From the NCBI RefSeq assembly GCF_004382795.1, contig NZ_SMSG01000004.1, positions 298,381 to 362,380 on the forward strand: 64,000 nucleotides of DNA. The letters run 5' to 3'. The DNA is from Cumulibacter soli (GTDB taxonomy: Bacteria > Actinomycetota > Actinomycetes > Mycobacteriales > Antricoccaceae). The position numbers were made by a program, and so were the translations under genes. The notes beneath the pieces were generated by a model. That model ran no database searches, had not been told where the DNA came from, and saw nothing but the letters and a program-made list of their open reading frames with translations. The number at the start of each line of letters is the position of its first letter. The stretch's first letter is position 1. Shown here one piece after another: positions 39,045-48,744 of this stretch.

Positions 39045-39512
39045 CGCTCGACCTCAAGCCTGTAGCCGGAGTCACGTTTAGCCGCTCACCCGCCACGGCT
39101 CCGCCCTCAACCAATCAACCCGCGCCTCGTTCAGGCGCCAAGCCGCCACGAGTCCGCCCGCACACACAGCCGGAGTCGCTCGCACGGCCATCGAGGCCGA
39201 CCGGCGAGCGCGACTACCCCACTTCGGGCGGCCTGGGACGAGCGAACGGACGCTGCTTGGTCCAAAAACGCAGCCTGAGAACCGAGGCATCGACATAGGT
39301 GCGATGCCACCCTGATTTCACTGCGTCATTTGCGGTCATCCGCACCAGCGACTCCGCACCGCAAATCTCAGCAATGACATCGAGACCTTCAGGCTCATCC
39401 GGCCCCGGAGCGTGTCGTCAAGCGGTGCGGCGGCACCGGGAACTGTTCGTCCTACTGCTGAGATCCTCTGATCGCCGCCTGGAAGATCGAATCCGAGCGA
39501 GGTCGACACACG

Positions 39513-39547
39513 ACTGCGGCGCGCCCCGAAGGAACGTGCGCCGCAGT
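39513..39547 (-). terminator. Terminator-like hairpin after the minus-strand enoyl-CoA hydratase
   Basis: Arms ACTGCGGCGC and GCGCCGCAGT are perfect 10-bp complements with a 15-nt loop. The hairpin starts 10 bp beyond the stop of the minus-strand gene. It lies in the 512-bp gap 39045-39556 between convergent genes. That gap otherwise holds only a short inverted repeat (ATTTGCGGT / ACCGCAAAT at 39328-39366) and no credible gene. Confidence 0.6.
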
Positions 39548-39556
39548 GACGATCTC

Positions 39557-40312
39557 TTAGCGCCGGAGCTTCTCGATCATCGTCTGGATTCCCGGCTGCG
39601 TAGCCGTGTATGCCTGTGCCCAGGTCTCGAACTGCAGCGACGCCTCGAAGCCGTCCTCGTTCGCGAGCTGGACGGCCTTCTTAATATTGCGGGCAAGTCG
39701 CGGATCGAGGTCGGAGGTGGTTTTCGCGAGTACGAGCGCTGCATCCAACGGATCGGCCGACAGCGACGCGACCAGACCCAGGTCATAGGCCTCCTGGCCG
39801 GTGAGACGTCCGCCTTCCAGCAGCAACTTCAAGGCGCGCTGGCGCCCGAGTGCCTCAACGAGCAGCGCGGTGCATCCGCCGCCCTGATGCAGGCCAATCT
39901 TCGAGAATGTCGCCGCGAGGTCGGCGTCCGGCGATGCGATCACGACGTCAGCGGACAACGCCATATTGAGGCCGGCGCCGACGGCCGGTCCCTCGACCGC
40001 CGCGATGACCGGAATCTTCAGATCGCGCAAGCTCAAGAAGCTGTTGTATACCGTGTCGCCGAGGTGGTCGCGGATGTCGTTGACATCGGTGCCCATGGTG
40101 CCGAACACGTCGGGTAGGTCAGCGCCGGCGCAGAACGAGCCGCCCTCACCGGTCACGATGAGCACGCGGGCGGACTTGTCGTCGGCAACCTCACGCACCT
40201 TCTGGGCCATCTCGGCGCAGAGTGCGTTGTTCAGCGCGTTCTTCTTCTTCGCGTTGTCGATGCTGAGGATGCGGATGCCGTCGCCGGCGTCGGACAGCTT
40301 GATCCCTGGCAT
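39557..40312 (-). CDS. Enoyl-CoA hydratase family protein
   Basis: Crotonase-superfamily protein of 251 aa. It has CAGADLPDVFG near residue 60, EGPAVGAGLNMALSAD near residue 105 and KIGLHQGGGCTALL near residue 137. The oxyanion hole is clear, but the usual catalytic Glu pair is not, so a dehydratase versus isomerase role is open. ATG 40312 has GAGTCATTT upstream. It is followed by a hairpin and preceded, 108 bp away on the same strand, by the AidB-like dehydrogenase stop. Confidence 0.85.
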   Translation of the reverse strand: MPGIKLSDAGDGIRILSIDNAKKKNALNNALCAEMAQKVREVADDKSARVLIVTGEGGSFCAGADLPDVFGTMGTDVNDIRDHLGDTVYNSFLSLRDLKIPVIAAVEGPAVGAGLNMALSADVVIASPDADLAATFSKIGLHQGGGCTALLVEALGRQRALKLLLEGGRLTGQEAYDLGLVASLSADPLDAALVLAKTTSDLDPRLARNIKKAVQLANEDGFEASLQFETWAQAYTATQPGIQTMIEKLRR

Positions 40313-40410
40313 AAATGACTCCTCGGACCCGGGGGAATATGACGGCCCTACTTTGCCATGTCGTCGCAGTTTCGGACCCGTTAGGTTAGGTCGGCGCCGG
40401 TATTAGCACC

Positions 40411-40435
40411 GATCTCACCATCAGTTGGTGAGATC
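40411..40435 (-). terminator. Hairpin overlapping the stop of the AidB-like dehydrogenase
   Basis: GATCTCACCA-N5-TGGTGAGATC forms a perfect 10-bp stem that includes the last codons and stop of the dehydrogenase gene. On the minus strand it would terminate that transcript before the enoyl-CoA hydratase gene, suggesting separate units. Confidence 0.55.
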
Positions 40436-42112
40436 TACCGCAGCGCGGTCGACGGCGGCGCCGGTGACGATCTGGGGAACGTAGCTAATCCCCTTCGGCG
40501 CGAAGTTTTCATCGCGGTCAAGAACGAGTTGGCGGAATGCGTCGGCCACCAAAGCGACCCGGTGGTCGTCGTACTGGTCGATCTCGTACTGGGCCTGTTC
40601 GGCCAACAGCACCCCCATGATCGCGGTGGCCATATCGTCGGCGAGCGAACTCATCAGAATTTCGGCATCGTCCGTGGCCGCCGATAGCACGCGTTCCGCG
40701 CGCTCGCTGATCGCATTCACCCGCGCGGCGAGCGCGTCACGCTGTTCGCTGAGGCTCGCGTCCGCGAGCGCGTCCAGGCGCACCCGGAGGTCGTCGAACA
40801 GAATCTTGTGCGCGCCGATTTTGCGCATCGAACGGAGCACGTCGAGGGCAATGACGTTGCTGGCGCCCTCCCAGATCGAACCGAGGTGTGCATCACGAAC
40901 GAGTCGCGGCTGCACGAATACTTCGATGTAACCGTTACCGCCCCGGATTTCCATCGCTTCGCCGGTGGCCACCCGAGCGCGCTTACACAAATAATGCTTG
41001 GCCAACGGGGTGAGGATCCGCACCAGGGACGAGGCCGTGTCATCACCTGCGTCCGCGCGTTCTAGTTGCTGGGCGCAATAGACAACGAATCCCAGGCCCG
41101 ATTCAACGTCGGCGCTCAGCCGCAGCAAGTCCAGGCGCATCAATGGCTGATCGATTAACGGGCGGCCGAACACGACGCGGCGTTGGGCATGCTCGGTGGC
41201 TTCGTACAGACCACGGCGCATCAGCGAGACCGCGCGTACGGCGTTCGAGAGCCGCGACATGTTGACCATCTCGGTCATCTGCCGGAAGCCGCGTTCGAGT
41301 TCGCCGACCTGGACGGCGTACGCGCCTTCGAGTCGGATTTCGCCGGAGGCCATCGAACGAGTGCCGAGTTTGTCCTTGAGCCGCTCAATACGGTAATCGT
41401 TCAACGTCCCGTCGGGTTTACGACGAGGCATCATGAACAGCCCGACACCGCGGGTCGTGTCTGCGTCGCCGCCGGGGAATCGCGCGAGGACCAGGGTGAT
41501 GTCCGCGCCGGCGTTCGATGCGAACCACTTGCGTCCGTGCAGTCTCCAGCCCGTTCCCTCGCGCTCGGCGACCGCCTCGGTCTTGGCGATGTCAGTGCCG
41601 GCCTGAAGTTCGGTCATGAACATCGCCCCGGTGAACCGATCGTCGTCGGTCGAGATGAGGCGACGGACCGCCTCGGCGATCTCCGGGTCATCGCCGCCGT
41701 ACATCCGCAGCGTGCGGGCGGCGGTGTCGGTCATGCTGATCGGGCACGCCATCCCGAATTCGGCTTGCACATAGAGGTACGTGATCAGGTACTTCGGCAG
41801 ATGCGGCACCTTGGCGGCCCAACCGTGCATACCGCGATGCGACATCGCGGACATCCCATACTCACCGAAGAGGATGTCGCCCATCTCGGCGTACGCCGGA
41901 TGGTAGACGACTTCATTGGTGCGCTCACCGTCCTTGTCGTACGGGCGCAACGTAGGCGGATTCTTGTCGGCGAGTTCGGCCAACGGATCGATCCGCTGCG
42001 CGGTGTCGGCGCCAAGACGCTCCAGAAGCGGCGTCAGTAGCGCTCGATCCTCGGCGGAGGCATTGCGCTCGATCAGTCGAGCCAGGGCAGGATCGGCAGT
42101 ATAGAAGTTCAT
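40421..42112 (-). CDS. AidB-like acyl-CoA dehydrogenase family protein
   Basis: The 563-aa product is longer than ordinary acyl-CoA dehydrogenases, as expected for AidB-type proteins (about 540-560 aa). It carries MTELQAGTDIAKTEA, VFGRPLIDQPLMR, GGNGYIEVFVQPRLVRDA and SIWEGASNVIALDVLR, all typical of AidB. E. coli AidB binds DNA and is induced by alkylation stress; many actinobacterial relatives are annotated only as dehydrogenases. ATG 42112 has GGGAG at 6 nt. It is divergent from a LysR gene that may regulate it. Confidence 0.8.
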   Translation of the reverse strand: MNFYTADPALARLIERNASAEDRALLTPLLERLGADTAQRIDPLAELADKNPPTLRPYDKDGERTNEVVYHPAYAEMGDILFGEYGMSAMSHRGMHGWAAKVPHLPKYLITYLYVQAEFGMACPISMTDTAARTLRMYGGDDPEIAEAVRRLISTDDDRFTGAMFMTELQAGTDIAKTEAVAEREGTGWRLHGRKWFASNAGADITLVLARFPGGDADTTRGVGLFMMPRRKPDGTLNDYRIERLKDKLGTRSMASGEIRLEGAYAVQVGELERGFRQMTEMVNMSRLSNAVRAVSLMRRGLYEATEHAQRRVVFGRPLIDQPLMRLDLLRLSADVESGLGFVVYCAQQLERADAGDDTASSLVRILTPLAKHYLCKRARVATGEAMEIRGGNGYIEVFVQPRLVRDAHLGSIWEGASNVIALDVLRSMRKIGAHKILFDDLRVRLDALADASLSEQRDALAARVNAISERAERVLSAATDDAEILMSSLADDMATAIMGVLLAEQAQYEIDQYDDHRVALVADAFRQLVLDRDENFAPKGISYVPQIVTGAAVDRAAVDLTN

Positions 42113-42219
42113 AGATTCTCCCTCGGTGGTTCCGCACATCCAGCCTGACACGCATACTTAGCGGTGTCCAAGATGATTTGCCGCATTATTAATAGGCACC
42201 ACATTTAAAAGAGGCACCC

Positions 42220-43137
42220 ATGGAACTGAGGCATGTGCGCGCGCTGGTTGCGGTCGCCGAGCATCAACACTTCAGTCGCGCGGCCGAAAGCCTGCGTATT
42301 TCGCAGCCGCCGCTCAGCGCGGCGATTCGGGAACTGGAGCGCGAGGTCGGCGTGGTGCTGTTCGAGCGAACTACGCGTACGGTGCGGCTGACCGACGACG
42401 GTGCGGCTCTGCTGGAACCGGCCCGGCGAATCCTGGGGAGCGTCGAGGAGATTCGACAGATCGCGGCGGCACGACGGACCGGCACAGCCGGATCGGTCCG
42501 CGCCGGGTTCGCCGGCACGTCGGGGTATGCCGTCCTCGCAGACCTGGTGCGTGAGGTGCGATCGCGTGAGCCCGCGCTGACGGTCGACCTCGTTCCGCAG
42601 GTATACAGCGGGCGAGCGATAGAACTAGTCCGGCGCGGACAGCTGGACCTGGCGATTACTGGATCACCACTGCCGACCGACCTTGGATCGGTGGCGCTCG
42701 GGCAGGAAACGCTAGTGCTGGCCGTACCGGAGGGACACCCACTGAGCACGACGCCGCAAGTGGCGGTCGCATCGCTGGCCGGCGAACCGTTGGTGTCGTA
42801 CCCAGGCGAGCACGATTCGTGGGTGCGACACGCGACGGTGACGATGCTGGAAAGCGCCGGGATCGCACCGAATTTCGTCGCCGAGGCGCCGGACCCATTC
42901 AGTCTGTTAGCACTTGTCGCTGCTGGGGTCGGCGCTGCCGTCGTGGTCGACCATCGGGACCGGCTGCACGTGGCGGGTGTGCACTACATTCGGCTGGCGG
43001 ACGACGTTCAGGCCAAATTTCCGATACGGCTCGTGTGGCGGGCGGGCGCGACCAACCCGGCCACCCGACGAGCCATCACGATCGCCCGCGAGGTCTTCGA
43101 TACGAGCGCAGCTGCAGACCGTGCTGGTGGCGCATGA
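42220..43137 (+). CDS. LysR family transcriptional regulator
   Basis: The 305-aa product has the standard LysR winged helix at residues 1-60 (MELRHVRALVAVAEHQHFSR) and a periplasmic-binding-like effector domain. It is divergent from the AidB-like gene with a 107-bp AT-richer gap, the usual arrangement for autoregulation and activation of the neighbour. The effector is unknown. It converges with the RecQ gene, 35 bp between stops. Confidence 0.9.
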   Translation: MELRHVRALVAVAEHQHFSRAAESLRISQPPLSAAIRELEREVGVVLFERTTRTVRLTDDGAALLEPARRILGSVEEIRQIAAARRTGTAGSVRAGFAGTSGYAVLADLVREVRSREPALTVDLVPQVYSGRAIELVRRGQLDLAITGSPLPTDLGSVALGQETLVLAVPEGHPLSTTPQVAVASLAGEPLVSYPGEHDSWVRHATVTMLESAGIAPNFVAEAPDPFSLLALVAAGVGAAVVVDHRDRLHVAGVHYIRLADDVQAKFPIRLVWRAGATNPATRRAITIAREVFDTSAAADRAGGA

Positions 43138-43172
43138 GCGAACTGGGTGGCTAACGGTCGAGACGTCCCGAA

Positions 43173-45320
43173 TCAACTGGCCGTGCGGTGCAGAAGTAGG
43201 GGCAACACCACCTCCGCTCCCGCCTCGCGCAGTTTGGCTGCGGCGACGGTGATCGCCCACCCCATCGAGTCACGGTCAACGACCAGTAGCACCGCAGCAC
43301 CCGCAACCCGGTCAGCGGTGTCGGCACCGAGGACCAAGGACCCGTCCCACAGCGCAGCTTTAGTCCCGCTGGGCAAATCTTCGGATCTGGCTCGACGCGA
43401 ACCATGCGTCAGTGGCTCCGCCTCGAACGAAGCGCGCGTCATCCTGCCGGTCTGCGCAATGCCGTCGGCCAGGGTCGCGGTGAGGGTCTCCAACCCGCCG
43501 GCTGGGAGGTCCACCACGATTTCTGGTCGCCGCGCCCACGCGGCGTACCGTCGATCGCCACGGCTCCACGACGCGAGCAGTCGCACGACGGAATCGTGCA
43601 GTTCGGCGGGCGCCGGAGCGTCTGCATTCAGCGCTGTCCGCACCAGATCAGCCCACTGCGGCGCGTCGTAATCGACGAGAACGCGCCCCCAGTCGGCGCC
43701 CACTGTCGCCGAAATCCGCCCCTTACGTTCGGACGGGGCACCCGGCCACATCTTCCGCGGCTCTAACGCGCTGACCTGCCCCCGCAGCGCCTGCTCCACG
43801 CGCGTGCGCAACTCGGGATCGACGGGACGACGCAGCGCATCGCTCGCCTCGGGCGCGCACACCGAACACCGCCCGCAGGGTGCGGCGCTCGGATCATCGA
43901 GGCTCTCTTGTAGTAGCTGCATGAGGCAGCGCCGCGCGGCGGCGTAGTCCCGCATGATCGCCGCCTCACGCTCGCGCGTTGCAACGACCGAGTCGTAATG
44001 GGCTTTGTCGTACGACCACTGCGCCCCGGTCGCGATCCAGCCATCGGCGAGCCGCTCGACGACGTCGTCAACGGCAAGTTGTTTCAAGATCAACTCGACA
44101 CGGGTACGCCGTACGCCGGTAGAGGACTCTAATTTGGGCACGCTCAGCGGCGTTCCGTCAGCGCGCAGTGCATCGAGTACGGCCTCGACTTGCGCGGGCA
44201 CCGGAATCGTCGCCGTGGCGAAGTAGTCCCACACGTGCCGGTCGGCATCGCTGGGCAGCAGTACGACGACCGCGCGATCGATTCCGCGGCCGGCGCGCCC
44301 GACCTGCTGGTAGTACGACACCGGCGAGGGCGGTGATCCGACGTGTACGACGAAACCGAGATCGGGCTTGTCGAACCCCATGCCGAGTGCCGACGTGGCG
44401 ACGAGGCACTTGATTTCATTAGCGCGTAGCGCTTCTTCCAGGCGCTGACGCTCGTCCGCGTCCAGGCGGCCGCTGTACGCCGCGACGGGATAGCCACCAC
44501 CATGTACGTCCTTGATTGCGGACGTCAGTTCATCTGCTTGAGCGACCGTGAGCACATAGACGATTCCGCTGCCCGGCAACTCGGGCAACCGCTCGCACAC
44601 CCACGCGAATCGATCAATCGGCGACATCGAATCGAGGGTGACCAGTTGCAGGCTCGATCTCGCCAGCGGCCCGCGCAACACCAGTGCGTCACCGAGTTGG
44701 GCGGCGACGTCGTCTGTCACCCGCGCGTTGGCGGTCGCGGTCGTCGCCAGGACGGCGGCCTCAGGGTTCAGTCGGGTGAGCATCGTGGAGATGCGGCGGT
44801 AGTCGGGACGGAAGTCATGGCCCCAGTCGGAGATGGAGTGGGCTTCGTCGATGACGAGCATGCCGATCCGCCCGGCGAGCTGGTCCAGCACGCGTGCGCC
44901 GAAGTTGGGATTCGCCAGTCGCTCTGGCGACACCAGCAACACGTCGAGGGCGTCGTCGGCTATCTCCTGCTCGATGCGCGACCAGTCATCAATGTTCGAG
45001 GAGTTCAGAGTACGGGCTACAAGACCGGCGCGGGCGGCTGCATCGACCTGATCACGCATCAGCGAGAGCAGCGGGGAGATCACCAGGCTCACGCCGCGGC
45101 CCGCTTGGCGACCGATCGCGGTGGCGATCCAGTAGACAGCGGACTTTCCCCATCCGGTCGCCTGTACCACCAACACCCGGGCAGCTGGTTGACATAGCGC
45201 AGCGACGGCCCGCGCTTGGTCGTCGCGTAGAACGGCATCTGGGCCAGCCATCTTGTGCAGCACCTCGGCCGCAACGTCGGCTCGCTCGCTGGTCAGTTCT
45301 GCCTGCGTCGTCTCACTCAC
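43173..45320 (-). CDS. RecQ-family ATP-dependent DNA helicase
   Basis: Superfamily 2 helicase of about 715 aa. Motif I reads QATGWGKSAVYW, motif II reads LVIDEAHSISDWGHDFR (DEAH box plus the RecQ-specific extension), and the late motif reads YYQQVGRAGRG. Cys residues in RRCLMQLL and PCGRCSVC match the RecQ zinc-binding region. The C-terminal about 200 residues carry no HRDC domain I recognise. GTG 45320 was chosen; a TTG at 45350 would add 10 residues. It resembles the RecQ paralogue common in actinobacteria rather than the long E. coli type. Confidence 0.88.
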   Translation of the reverse strand: MSETTQAELTSERADVAAEVLHKMAGPDAVLRDDQARAVAALCQPAARVLVVQATGWGKSAVYWIATAIGRQAGRGVSLVISPLLSLMRDQVDAAARAGLVARTLNSSNIDDWSRIEQEIADDALDVLLVSPERLANPNFGARVLDQLAGRIGMLVIDEAHSISDWGHDFRPDYRRISTMLTRLNPEAAVLATTATANARVTDDVAAQLGDALVLRGPLARSSLQLVTLDSMSPIDRFAWVCERLPELPGSGIVYVLTVAQADELTSAIKDVHGGGYPVAAYSGRLDADERQRLEEALRANEIKCLVATSALGMGFDKPDLGFVVHVGSPPSPVSYYQQVGRAGRGIDRAVVVLLPSDADRHVWDYFATATIPVPAQVEAVLDALRADGTPLSVPKLESSTGVRRTRVELILKQLAVDDVVERLADGWIATGAQWSYDKAHYDSVVATREREAAIMRDYAAARRCLMQLLQESLDDPSAAPCGRCSVCAPEASDALRRPVDPELRTRVEQALRGQVSALEPRKMWPGAPSERKGRISATVGADWGRVLVDYDAPQWADLVRTALNADAPAPAELHDSVVRLLASWSRGDRRYAAWARRPEIVVDLPAGGLETLTATLADGIAQTGRMTRASFEAEPLTHGSRRARSEDLPSGTKAALWDGSLVLGADTADRVAGAAVLLVVDRDSMGWAITVAAAKLREAGAEVVLPLLLHRTAS

Positions 45321-45479
45321 ATCGGCCACGGTACTGGCCGAGCACGACAACCGCCGTGGGGTGTGCGAGGCTGTGGATACACGCCAGCAGTGTGAATATC
45401 CGCGGCGCTTGTGCCGCCGGGATGTCTGCGCTGCCCGCCCGGCGATAGGCTCGTCAGCACCTAGTCACCGGAGGAAGAC

Positions 45480-46166
45480 GTGTCCAAGCCGCTTCGGCCA
45501 CTGAGCGAACAGGCTGGTCGCGGGGCGCAGTTGAGTGAACGTGTGGCCGGACGGGTCCGCGAGGCGATCATGCTCGGTGAACTCGCGCCGCTGGAGTTCG
45601 TTCGCACCGACAAATTGGCCGCGGAGCTTGGCGTCAGCCACACCCCGGTTCGCGAGGCGCTGATGACCCTGTCCTCCGAGGGTTCAGTGAAGTGGGAACC
45701 ACGTCGCGGATTTCGCGTTGTACCGGTCACGACTCGTGATATCCATGACCTCTTCGATGTCCAGGCGTACGTCGCCGGCGAGTTAGCGTTCCGCGCGGTC
45801 GCCAACCTCACTGACGCCGATATCGCCGCTATTGATGGGTTCCAGTCCAGGTTGGTCGCCGCCGAATCGCGCGGGGACACCGCGGAGGTCGATCGGCTCA
45901 ACCACCAGGTACACCGCACGATCAACCGAGCGGCCGAATCGGTTCGACTGGCGAATCTGCTACGTTCTACCGTCGCGCACGTGCCGCTCTCGTCGTACGG
46001 CGCGATCACCGGGTGGGCGCAGGCGTCGGTGCACGATCACAAACCGATCCTCGACGCCTTACACGCACGCGATCCCGACGCCGCCCGCCATGCGATGAGC
46101 GCGCACATCCGCCATGTGGGCGCACTACTGGTCACCCACCTTCAGCACGAGATCGGCCTGAAGTAG
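45480..46166 (+). CDS. GntR family transcriptional regulator (FadR/FCD subfamily)
   Basis: The 228-aa product has a GntR winged helix at about residues 20-85 (LAAELGVSHTPVREALMTLS). An all-helical FCD effector domain follows, with metal-ligand-like Asp/His residues. The GTG at 45480 has GGAGGAAG upstream. Neighbouring acyl-CoA dehydrogenases suggest an acyl-CoA or organic-acid ligand, but this is inference. It converges with the dehydrogenase gene at 46363 across a palindromic element. Confidence 0.9.
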   Translation: MSKPLRPLSEQAGRGAQLSERVAGRVREAIMLGELAPLEFVRTDKLAAELGVSHTPVREALMTLSSEGSVKWEPRRGFRVVPVTTRDIHDLFDVQAYVAGELAFRAVANLTDADIAAIDGFQSRLVAAESRGDTAEVDRLNHQVHRTINRAAESVRLANLLRSTVAHVPLSSYGAITGWAQASVHDHKPILDALHARDPDAARHAMSAHIRHVGALLVTHLQHEIGLK

Positions 46167-46237
46167 CACTCGCGGCCGAACGCTATGTCTGCACCGAAGC
46201 CGCTATCCCCATGTCCATCGAACATCACGCGCGAATA

Positions 46238-46291
46238 AATCCTGGCGGCAGATGTTGGACCGTAGTTGGTACCACATCTGCCGCCAGGATT
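46238..46291. repeat. Perfect 18-bp inverted repeat between convergent genes
   Basis: Arms AATCCTGGCGGCAGATGT (46238-46255) and ACATCTGCCGCCAGGATT (46274-46291) are exact complements around an 18-nt spacer that can pair further. It sits in the 196-bp gap between a plus-strand regulator and a minus-strand dehydrogenase, so a bidirectional terminator is the simplest reading. There is no T-run, and it could instead be a dispersed palindromic element. Confidence 0.7.
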
Positions 46292-46362
46292 GCTGAGCGG
46301 CACATCGAACCGCTTCCGAGCAGCAGCTCGAATCGCCAGGTTTACGACGCGTCGGGGGCCAG

Positions 46363-47523
46363 CTACTTCAGACCGCCGCGCTGCACGAGTTGGCCGACGA
46401 TCACGTTGCGCTGGATCTCGTTCGTGCCCTCGCCGACGATCATCAGTGGCGCGTCACGGAAGTAGCGCTCGACATCGAACTCGGTCGAGTAGCCGTACCC
46501 GCCGTGCACCCGGATCGCGTCCAGCGCGATTTCCATCGCGGTTTCCGAGCAGAACAACTTGGCCATACCGGCTTCCATGTCGGCGCGCTCCCCTGACTCG
46601 TACGAGCGGGCCGCGTGCCACAGCAGCTGCCGCGCCGCGGACAGCTTGGTGCCCATGTTCGCCAGCGTCGCGCCGACCTGCTGGTGCTTCCAGATCGGCT
46701 TGCCCATCGACTCGCGTTCCTGCGCGTATGCGAGGGCGTCATCGAAAGCTGCGCGCGCAACACCAGTGGCGCGAGCGGCGACCTGGATTCGACCGATCTC
46801 CAACCCGCGCATCATCTGCGCGAATCCCTTACCTTCGACCCCGCCCAGTAGCGCGTCTGCAGGCACTCGGGCGCCGTCGAAGCTGAGCTCGCAGGACTCA
46901 ACCCCCTTGTAGCCAAGCTTCGGCAGGTCCTTGGAGACTTCAAAGCCGGGCACCTTCTCGACCAGCAGCACCGAGATTCCCTTGTGGCGAGGCTCGGCGG
47001 TCGGGTCAGTCTTACACAGCAGCGCGACGAGACCAGCCTTGCGCGCGTTCGTGATCCAGGTCTTGGAGCCGTTGATGACGTACTCGTCGCCTTCCTTCTT
47101 GGCGACGGTGCGCATGTTCTGCAGATCGCTGCCGCCACCGGGTTCGGTAAGCGCCATGGTCGCGCGCAACTCGCCGGTCGCCATCCGCGGTAGGTACTTC
47201 TGCTTCTGCTCCTCAGTGCCGTAGTCGATCAGCAACTTGGAGACAACAGTGTGCCCACCCATCGCGCCAGCCAGGGACATCCAGCCGCGGGCGAGCTCTT
47301 CGGTGACTCGCGCATAGCAGGGCGTAGAGACCTTCACTTCGCCGTACGGCTCGGGGATAGCAAGTCCGAAGATTCCCATCTCCTTCATGGCCTCGATGAA
47401 TGCGGTCGGGTATTCGTTGGCGTGCTCGATCTCCTGCACGTTCGGCTTGACCTGCTTGTCGACGAACTCGGCGACAGCTTCAACAATGGCCTGCTCTTCG
47501 GCGTTCAACTCGAAATCGGGCAT
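46363..47523 (-). CDS. Acyl-CoA dehydrogenase
   Basis: The 386-aa product is a complete acyl-CoA dehydrogenase. It has ALTEPGGGSDLQNMRTVAK in the FAD region, NGSKTWITNA, QERESMGKPIWKHQ, and VHGGYGYSTEFDVERYFRDA with Glu at the catalytic position. It ends GEGTNEIQRNVIVGQLVQR. It is monocistronic by layout, divergent from an LLM oxidoreductase across 159 bp. Chain-length specificity is not determinable. Confidence 0.9.
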   Translation of the reverse strand: MPDFELNAEEQAIVEAVAEFVDKQVKPNVQEIEHANEYPTAFIEAMKEMGIFGLAIPEPYGEVKVSTPCYARVTEELARGWMSLAGAMGGHTVVSKLLIDYGTEEQKQKYLPRMATGELRATMALTEPGGGSDLQNMRTVAKKEGDEYVINGSKTWITNARKAGLVALLCKTDPTAEPRHKGISVLLVEKVPGFEVSKDLPKLGYKGVESCELSFDGARVPADALLGGVEGKGFAQMMRGLEIGRIQVAARATGVARAAFDDALAYAQERESMGKPIWKHQQVGATLANMGTKLSAARQLLWHAARSYESGERADMEAGMAKLFCSETAMEIALDAIRVHGGYGYSTEFDVERYFRDAPLMIVGEGTNEIQRNVIVGQLVQRGGLK

Positions 47524-47682
47524 GCCCGGGCTCCCTCTTACGGCAATCAGATTCTATAGAATCCTCCCAGGCTGCGGTCGCCGCCGTCAACGTCACAGCC
47601 GTCACGTCCACGAACGCCGTCGAGGCGAACCGATAGCGTGAGCGCAAGAAGAGTTCACGGCCCACTCCAGAAGGAGCACCGC

Positions 47683-48663
47683 ATGACCCAGCAGAACCGA
47701 TTCGGCGTGACCATTCCCCTGGGCGGATTATCGCTCCCCGAGCACGCGTCGGCGTACGCCGCGGCTGCCGAGGCCGGGTACACGGACCTGTGGAGTAGCG
47801 AATCCAACGGTGCAGACGCGTTCATCCCACTCGCACACGCCGCCACGCTGCAGCCGCAACTGCACGTCGGTACGGCGATTGTTCCGGCGTACACCCGGGC
47901 ACCTGGCGTCGTCGCGATGCAAGCGGCGACCCTCGCCGAACTCACCGATCAGCCGCTGCAACTCGGCATCGGGTCATCGTCAATGCCGATCGTCCGCAAC
48001 TGGAACGGCATCCCCTTCGATCGCCCGCTGACCCGCGTAAAAGACCTGCTCGAGTTCCTACGCCGCTCCTTCGACGGCGAGCGCGTATCGATGAAAAGCC
48101 ACAGCTTCGACATCGACGGGTTCCGGCTCGGGCTCATGCCGAAGCGCCGCCCACGAGTGTTGGTTGCCGCGCTGCGCGAGAAGATGCTGCGCCTGGCCGG
48201 CACGCACTCGGACGGCGTGATCCTCAACTGGCTCTCGGCGGACGACATCAGACAAGTCACCGGGTACGTCAACGACGGCCGCCACACTCCCGCTGACGTC
48301 GTCGCACGGATCTTCGTAATTCCGACCGCCGACCGCACCGAGGCGGAGAACATGGCGCGTCGCGCGATAACTGCCTACCTCAACGTCCCGACGTACGCCG
48401 ATTATCAGGCGTGGCTAGGCCGCGGATCAAAGTTGCAGTCGATGTGGGATGCCTGGCGGTCCGGCGATCGCAAGCGCGCGCTCGCCGAGGTATCCAGCGA
48501 GGTCGTGGACGAGTTGTTCATTCATGGCACGCCCGAAGAATGCCGCGCGCACATCCAGCGGTACGTCGATGCTGGAGTCACCGTGCCAGTGCTGTCGATC
48601 TACCCCACGGGTCGACCGATCGCCGACGTGCTTCGCGAACTCGGTCCCCGCGCTACTGACTGA
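47683..48663 (+). CDS. Luciferase-like (LLM class) flavin or F420-dependent oxidoreductase
   Basis: The 326-aa product has the bacterial-luciferase TIM-barrel pattern: GVTIPLGGLSLPEHASAYAA, then YTDLWSSESNGADAF, then LGIGSSSMPIVRNWNG. These resemble F420-dependent LLM enzymes of actinobacteria. ATG 47683 has AAGGAG at 6 nt. The cofactor (FMN or F420) is not settled; actinobacterial origin favours F420. It stands alone between a dehydrogenase and the GH3 gene. Confidence 0.85.
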   Translation: MTQQNRFGVTIPLGGLSLPEHASAYAAAAEAGYTDLWSSESNGADAFIPLAHAATLQPQLHVGTAIVPAYTRAPGVVAMQAATLAELTDQPLQLGIGSSSMPIVRNWNGIPFDRPLTRVKDLLEFLRRSFDGERVSMKSHSFDIDGFRLGLMPKRRPRVLVAALREKMLRLAGTHSDGVILNWLSADDIRQVTGYVNDGRHTPADVVARIFVIPTADRTEAENMARRAITAYLNVPTYADYQAWLGRGSKLQSMWDAWRSGDRKRALAEVSSEVVDELFIHGTPEECRAHIQRYVDAGVTVPVLSIYPTGRPIADVLRELGPRATD

Positions 48664-48744
48664 CAGGCGTCCTGTGCCACCCTGCGGCGCGCTCGAGCAC
48701 GCCGTCGATACCGCCGCAGAGAGCCCGGGCGATCCAAACGGTCG

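Noticed and set aside
39299..40117. Plus-strand frame over the enoyl-CoA hydratase
   Set aside because: It is antisense to a clear crotonase-family gene and lacks recognisable domains.
46201..46362. tRNA-like fold around the 18-bp inverted repeat
   Set aside because: Arms are too long and no cloverleaf or anticodon arm can be drawn.
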